DNA from: Chloroflexota bacterium
Lineage (GTDB): Bacteria; Chloroflexota; UBA5177; JANWHV01
Reading direction: 5' to 3'
Assembly (NCBI GenBank): GCA_025450375.1
Contig: JANWHO010000264.1
Span: forward strand, 1-9,797
Length of the DNA: 9,797 nucleotides
Shown: piece after piece, positions 6,501 to 9,797 of the stretch
How positions within the stretch are numbered: position 1 is the stretch's first letter
Layout: each line of letters starts with the position of its first letter
Position numbers and translations under genes: made by a program
The notes under the pieces: model-generated
The model's input: the letters and a program-made list of their open reading frames with translations, nothing else
The model's database searches: none
What the model was told of the DNA's origin: nothing

Positions 6501-7334
6501 TTGCGCTATGATCTGGTGATCTTCGACCTCGACGGTACGCTCTACGAGGATCCGCGCGTCTACGATCGCTACACCCGTGAACTGTCGCGCTTCATTCCCG
6601 CCGAGTCACGCGGGGCCTTCCTCAAGGACTGGCGGCGGGCACGGGCCGGACGTGGCGTGGGGCGAGTCGGCATGGGCTACGATCGGAGCCGGGATCGCTT
6701 GTTTCGCTTCGCGGGCGATACGATAAGCGGCCATCTCGATTGGGAGGGAACCGATCTTCCCGCCGAGGATCAGGTCAGTTCACCGAGCGCCGCGACGCTG
6801 TTTGGCGGCGACCGCGTCTTCATCGGCGACCACTGGGGCCTGCCCGAGGCGCTCGCCATCCATTACGGTGTCGCGCAAGCGGATCGCGCCACCGCCTTCC
6901 TGGCCACCCGCGCCTGGATGACCAGCGACCACCATGCTCTGGAGGTCACGCTGGAGTTGCGGGCGACCCTGGAGGCGCTTTCCGGGGCGGGAGCGCGATT
7001 GGCGGCGCTCAGCAACTCCCCAGCCGATACAGTGGACGATGTGTTGCGCCGGCTTGGAATACGCGATCTATTCTCTACTGTTTCCGCTTCGTCCAACAAG
7101 CCAGTGGGATTGATCCGTTTCCTGGGGGAACACGGCGCGGGCGAGCATGTGCTCTGCGTCGGCGATCACTACGTGAACGAGATCGCGCCCGCCCTTGTGC
7201 TGGGCTGCCACGCCCTCTATATCGACCGCCATCGCACCGGCCTCGGGGCTGAGAACCCTAACTGCACCCGAGTGCGGTCAATAGGGGAGGCGCTGGCCTG
7301 GCTGCGGGCGCTCACTGCCACGCCTGCGTGCTAA
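6501..7334 (+). CDS. HAD-superfamily hydrolase (phosphatase-like)
   Basis: A predicted soluble phosphohydrolase of 277 residues using an aspartyl-phosphate intermediate. Motif I is FDLDGTL (8-14) with nucleophile D9 and acid/base D11; motif II is LSNS (170-173); motif III is K200 in SSNKP; motif IV is VGDHYVNE (220-227) with D222 and E227. Residues about 20-160 form a large C1-type cap, mostly helical, containing an Arg-rich stretch at 45-69 and the segment FIGDHWGLPEALA (107-119). The start is TTG 6501: it lies 6 bases after AGGA (6491-6494) and places the DxD strand at the usual distance from the N-terminus, while the nearby ATG (6508) is out of frame. It is 73 bases downstream of the beta-CASP gene on the same strand and is likely co-transcribed. 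Members act on sugar phosphates, nucleotides and many other phosphoesters, so no substrate is assigned. Confidence 0.85.
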   Translation: MRYDLVIFDLDGTLYEDPRVYDRYTRELSRFIPAESRGAFLKDWRRARAGRGVGRVGMGYDRSRDRLFRFAGDTISGHLDWEGTDLPAEDQVSSPSAATLFGGDRVFIGDHWGLPEALAIHYGVAQADRATAFLATRAWMTSDHHALEVTLELRATLEALSGAGARLAALSNSPADTVDDVLRRLGIRDLFSTVSASSNKPVGLIRFLGEHGAGEHVLCVGDHYVNEIAPALVLGCHALYIDRHRTGLGAENPNCTRVRSIGEALAWLRALTATPAC

Positions 7335-7390
7335 TTGCGTAGGAGCCACCCCGCCCTTCAGGATCGGGATGGGACTGAGAAAGCTCAACC

Positions 7391-7425
7391 ACTGGGAGCG
7401 CGAGCGTCTCGCTCGCGCTCCCAGT
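7391..7425. repeat. Perfect 16-bp inverted repeat with 3-base loop
   Basis: ACTGGGAGCGCGAGCG (7391-7406) and its exact reverse complement (7410-7425) flank the loop TCT. The hairpin begins 57 bases after the HAD gene stop, where transcription of the importer operon could end. There is no T-tract on either side, so it is not a standard Rho-independent terminator. The GC-rich GGGAGCGCGAGCG motif has the look of a dispersed REP-like repeat; a genome search would tell. Confidence 0.75.
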
Positions 7426-7727
7426 CAGTGCGGGACACGGCGGCTATTCTTCGCGGCAAGCATGCAATGGGATCAGGAGCGTGTCAACCCGTTACGAACG
7501 AAACCTTAACCTGACGCTTTTCGCGGGCCTGCCTGACGTCAGGGTGGGGTATACCTCAGCCTGACGTAATGCCGCCTAAATGACCGTTTAGACTTATACA
7601 CCCACCAGGGCCGCGACAACAAGCAGGTTGTGCATCCGAGGGCCGTCAACCTTTCATTAACCAATTTCAGCTAAGTTTGCTGACTCAAAGCGCCTGTTGT
7701 GTGGAACCATCTTTCGGGTAAAGAGAT

Positions 7728-7820
7728 ATGACGGAACTGATATTGATTACGAACAACGCCGACAACACCGCCTCCGTTGTCAACGCTTCAACCGATGCCG
7801 TCATAACAGGCACGGGCTAG
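7728..7820 (+). pseudogene. 30-codon fragment resembling a YVTN beta-propeller blade
   Basis: ATG 7728 to TAG 7818-7820 encodes LILITNNADNTASVVNASTD-AVI-like sequence. The order ITNNADNT-SVV-N-(A)STDAVI parallels the YVTN repeat consensus (roughly YVTNxxxNTVSVIDTATNTVVATI) seen in secreted surface propeller proteins. Real members have many such blades and a signal peptide; this ORF has neither, has a poor ribosome-binding site (AAAGAGA), and is preceded by an in-frame TAA at 7719-7721. It may be a remnant of a deleted propeller gene or a chance similarity. Confidence 0.3.
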
Positions 7821-7831
7821 CGTCTTCCAGT

Positions 7832-7859
7832 GTTACAGTTAATTATGGAACTGCATAAT
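7832..7859 (+). promoter_or_regulatory. Candidate sigma70-type promoter for the VOC-SDR genes
   Basis: GTTACA (7832-7837; 4 of 6 to consensus) and CATAAT (7854-7859; 5 of 6) are 16 bases apart in an AT-rich patch of otherwise GC-rich DNA. Transcription would start near 7866 and give a leader of about 37 bases to the ATG at 7904, with GAAGGAG (7887-7893) in between. Confidence 0.4.
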
Positions 7860-7903
7860 CCGGTGCGCGATGTGGACGCGGCTTTAGAAGGAGAGGTGGG
7901 GAT

Positions 7904-8194
7904 ATGACGATTCCGCGGATGGACAACGTCGGCGTCGTTGTTGACGACCTTGAGGCTGCTACTGCGTTCTTTGTCGAACTTGGTCTGGACTGGAGGGCGA
8001 GACGCGAGTCGAGGGACGTTGGGCGGACCGCGTCGTCGGGCTCGACGGCGGTTGCCCGCCTGCGCGCCCATGGCGCCCAACTCGTTGGCGAGCTGGCGCA
8101 GTACGAGGACAAATATCGGCTGTGTTACCTCCGCGGTCCTGAGGGCATCATCGTCGGGTTGGCCGAGGAGCTCCCCACAGCAGGGGCGAGGTGA
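7904..8194 (+). CDS. VOC (glyoxalase-fold) family protein, internally deleted
   Basis: The 96-residue product begins MTIPRMDNVGVVVDDLEAAT and ends with RLRAHGAQLVGE, QYEDKYRLCYLRGPEGIIVGLAEEL, both hallmarks of a VOC subfamily whose members, as I recall, are about 145 residues. Residues 1-29 and 49-92 fit that family but 30-48 do not. In the shifted frame bases 7990-8049 read LEGETRVEGRWADRVVGLDG, which does fit the expected next segment. So one base seems lost near 7988-7990 and about 50 codons lost near 8047-8050, the second change restoring the frame. The product lacks the middle strands and helix carrying part of the metal and substrate site, so it is probably inactive even though start, Shine-Dalgarno (GAAGGAG) and stop are intact. 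It is followed after 2 bases by the SDR gene. It is best viewed as a decaying gene. Confidence 0.75.
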   Translation: MTIPRMDNVGVVVDDLEAATAFFVELGLDWRARRESRDVGRTASSGSTAVARLRAHGAQLVGELAQYEDKYRLCYLRGPEGIIVGLAEELPTAGAR

Positions 8195-8196
8195 GC

Positions 8197-9105
8197 ATGC
8201 GCGTCTTTATTACTGGAGGGACCGGGACCATCGGGGAGGCTGTCATCAAGGAGCTGCGCCGCGCCGGGCACGCGGTGACGGGCCTTTCGCGCAGCGAGGC
8301 CTCGGACACAAAGCTCAGGGCGCTCGGCGCGACGCCGCACCGCGGCTTGCTCGATCAGCCCGCGAGCTATCAGTCGGCCGCCGCGGCGCACGCCGCGCTC
8401 TTGCACGTCGCCTTCGACTACGGCAACGCCATCGCCACCGACTGCGTGGCGATCGAGGCCCTGCTCGCGGCCGCCAAGGGCGCCAGCGCGCCCAGGGTCG
8501 TCGTCTATACCTCGGGCGTGCTGGTCTTGGGCAACACCGGTACGCCCGCCGACGAGTCGGCCTCGACGGAGGGCGCAATCCCGATGATCGCCTGGCGCCC
8601 GGCGCACGAGCGCTTGACGCTCGAAGCGGCCAACGACGCGATAGCCACCGCGGTGATCCGGCCGGGCTTCGTCTACGGCGGCACGACGGGCCTGATTGCT
8701 GACTACGCCGAGAGCGCCCGCGCCACCGGCGCCGCCGTGTACATCGGCGATGGCAAGAACAGGATGCCCTTCGTGCACCGCGACGATCTCGCGGTGCTCT
8801 ACCGGTTGGTGATCGAGAAGCGGGCGCAGGGTATCTTTCACGGCGTCGATGGCGCCTCCCCCTCGCTCGTCTCGGTGGCCCGCGCCGTGAGCGCCGCGAT
8901 GGGCAAGGGTGGTGAGACCAGCAGCCTGCCGGTCGAGGAGGCCCGCGCCAAGATGGGCCTCGCCGCCGACGCGCTCTGCACCGATCAGCTCGTCGTCACC
9001 AAGCGGTCCGCCGAGATCGGCTGGCGCGCGACCCACCCGCCGCTCGATACGGACAGCGGCGTCGAGGCCGCCGTGGCGGAGTGGAAGCGCGAGATCGGCG
9101 CTTAG
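8197..9105 (+). CDS. Atypical/extended SDR, NAD(P)-dependent epimerase/dehydratase-like
   Basis: A cytoplasmic Rossmann-fold protein of 302 residues. The dinucleotide motif TGGTGTIG is at 6-13 (Gly 7, 10, 13). R32 after the second strand (GLSRSE, 29-34) suggests NADP(H). Further family landmarks are HVAFDYGN (70-77), VVVYTSGVLVLG (101-112), the VIRPGFVYGG strand-loop (153-162) and PFVHRDDLAVLY (191-202), the usual extended-SDR C-terminal elements. The catalytic YxxxK is not seen: the expected place reads W133-RPA-H137. The protein may therefore be a non-canonical reductase or a cofactor-binding protein. ATG 8197 is used because the family begins at MRVFITG; GTG 8191 would add only two residues. 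It lies 2 bases after the VOC stop and was probably co-transcribed with it. Codon third positions are strongly G/C, more so than in the gene that follows. Confidence 0.87.
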   Translation: MRVFITGGTGTIGEAVIKELRRAGHAVTGLSRSEASDTKLRALGATPHRGLLDQPASYQSAAAAHAALLHVAFDYGNAIATDCVAIEALLAAAKGASAPRVVVYTSGVLVLGNTGTPADESASTEGAIPMIAWRPAHERLTLEAANDAIATAVIRPGFVYGGTTGLIADYAESARATGAAVYIGDGKNRMPFVHRDDLAVLYRLVIEKRAQGIFHGVDGASPSLVSVARAVSAAMGKGGETSSLPVEEARAKMGLAADALCTDQLVVTKRSAEIGWRATHPPLDTDSGVEAAVAEWKREIGA

Positions 9106-9169
9106 ATCTCCAGGCGGAGGGAGCGAATGTGCGCACAGAGCCAGACATGAAGTGGCTAGGAGAACTCAG

Positions 9170-9724
9170 ATGAGAAAGCTTTGGGTGAAAGCGTGGACCA
9201 CCCTGGATGGTGTCTTCGACGCGGATACGATGGATCACTGGTGGCAGAACACAAATAGCCCCGAGAGGATGCGCTACATTACGGAGGAGTACTCGAAAGG
9301 CGATGCGTACCTCCTGGGACGGGTCACCTATGAAATGCTTTGGCCGGGCTGGTCCACACAGACGAGCGGCGATGGTCCTGGGCCGATCCTCAACCGGATG
9401 CACAAATATGTGGTCTCGACCACGCTCAGGACAGCGCCCTGGAAGGAATCCACCATCATCTCAGGAAATGTGGTGGAAGAAATCACCAAACTGAAACAGC
9501 AGCCGGGCAAAGACATTATTATCGATGGCAGTGCGAGCCTGGTCCAATCGCTGATGGGAACGGATCTGATCGATGAGTATCGGTTCTTAGTCCAGCCCTT
9601 CATCATGGGAAGGGGAAGACGGTTTTTCCCGGACGGGACGCCTCCGACGAAGCTAAGGCTTGTCGAAAGCAAAGCGCTGAGTTTTGGTTCCCTTGCTCTT
9701 GCCTACCAGCCTGCCAACAAATAA
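9170..9724 (+). CDS. RibD_C / dihydrofolate reductase family protein
   Basis: A soluble protein of 184 residues with the dihydrofolate-reductase fold, of the YyaP/YwjB-like group usually annotated 'dihydrofolate reductase family protein'. Landmarks are VKAWTTLDGVF (6-16), YLLGRVTYEML (47-57), KYVVSTTL (79-86), KDIIIDGSASLVQSLM (114-129) and DEYRFLVQPFIMGRGRRFF (135-153). These proteins probably bind NADPH; physiological substrates are mostly unknown, and true folate activity is not implied. ATG 9170 has AGGAGA (9158-9163) 6 bases upstream. The frame stays open upstream into the SDR gene, but that extension is Arg/Pro-rich shadow sequence. It is on the same strand, 64 bases after the SDR. Its GC content and codon use (AAA, ATT, GAA common) differ clearly from the preceding genes, suggesting separate acquisition. 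Confidence 0.9.
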   Translation: MRKLWVKAWTTLDGVFDADTMDHWWQNTNSPERMRYITEEYSKGDAYLLGRVTYEMLWPGWSTQTSGDGPGPILNRMHKYVVSTTLRTAPWKESTIISGNVVEEITKLKQQPGKDIIIDGSASLVQSLMGTDLIDEYRFLVQPFIMGRGRRFFPDGTPPTKLRLVESKALSFGSLALAYQPANK

Positions 9725-9797
9725 CCGCTTGGTTTGGCGCAGCATACCCGACTATCGATATTTTGAGGTTTCAAGCCACGATGGACATGTTGAATAT
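9725..9797. other. Window end, no gene assigned
   Basis: The last 73 bases are moderately AT-rich. An ATG at 9781 opens a frame (MDMLN) that runs off the window, with only a weak GAGG (9765-9768 region) upstream. It is too short to judge. Confidence 0.3.

Larger units (their letters stand above)
7335..7903. other. 569-base gap: hairpin, palindromes and a possible gene remnant
   Basis: No full gene is visible and base composition is more balanced than in flanking genes. It contains the 16-bp hairpin (7391-7425), three copies of CCTGACG (7510, 7532, 7560), of which the second is the palindrome CCTGACGTCAGG (7532-7543), the palindrome GGTATACC (7548-7555), the inverted repeat CTAAA/TTTAG (7576-7580 and 7587-7591), two competing short stems around GTTG (7616-7631 and 7625-7652), a 30-codon YVTN-like fragment (7728-7820) and a promoter candidate (7832-7859). 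The + strand is broken by stops in all frames, fitting decayed or regulatory DNA. Confidence 0.5.

Noticed and set aside
7391..7425. Rho-independent terminator
   Set aside because: The stem is perfect but no T-run follows on either strand, so it is listed as a repeat.
7616..7652. Integron attC site or attenuator formed by the competing GTTG stems
   Set aside because: The stems are only 5-6 bp, the attC core motifs are not arranged properly, and no integrase or leader gene is near.
8125..9036. 303-codon open frame on the - strand
   Set aside because: It mirrors the SDR gene; its Gly/Arg/His/Asp-rich sequence is typical of an antisense shadow.
8909..9169. N-terminal extension of the RibD_C-like protein into the SDR gene
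   Set aside because: The extension is Arg/Pro/Ser-rich shadow sequence; ATG 9170 has AGGAGA at good spacing and the family starts there.
1..9797. CRISPR array, tRNA or rRNA genes
   Set aside because: No regularly spaced identical repeats and no cloverleaf or rRNA-like sequence were seen on reading.

Overview
The window is a GC-rich bacterial chromosome segment with frequent GTG and TTG starts and good Shine-Dalgarno sites. Almost every credible gene is on the + strand. The mix of a family-5 binding protein, a carbohydrate-type (CUT1) ABC importer without its ATPase, a long-chain polyprenyl diphosphate synthase and palindromic intergenic repeats would suit Chloroflexota (for example Thermomicrobia relatives). 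That assignment is a guess from gene content; no rRNA or marker gene is present to settle it.

Layout. 1-306 is the C-terminal end of a peptide-type solute-binding protein. 428-1393 is a polyprenyl diphosphate synthase. 1394-1563 is a leader region with a possible 24-codon ORF. 1564-5024 is a CUT1 importer: binding protein, a 338-base gap holding an elaborate inverted repeat, then two EAA-loop permeases. The second permease overlaps by 4 bases (ATGA) a metallo-beta-lactamase/beta-CASP hydrolase (5021-6427), and a HAD-superfamily hydrolase follows (6501-7334). No ATP-binding subunit is encoded here, so the importer probably borrows an MsmX/UgpC-like ATPase from elsewhere.

From 7335 the character changes. 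A 569-base low-coding stretch holds a perfect 16-bp hairpin, several short palindromes and a 30-codon fragment resembling one YVTN beta-propeller blade. After it come a VOC (glyoxalase-fold) protein that appears to have lost its middle third, an atypical SDR oxidoreductase, and a RibD_C/dihydrofolate-reductase-like protein with visibly lower GC. This half looks like an accessory or partly decayed region.

How the genes may work together. The binding protein captures a solute (sugar or sugar-phosphate class) and the two permeases import it. The translationally coupled beta-CASP hydrolase and the nearby HAD phosphatase-like protein could process it, recalling the importer-plus-phosphodiesterase theme of ugp systems; this is inference. 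The most notable non-coding structure is the 162-bp composite inverted repeat between the binding protein and the first permease. It sits where the malE-malF REP elements of E. coli sit, and may set the ratio of binding protein to permease. I saw no wholly new defence or mobile system.
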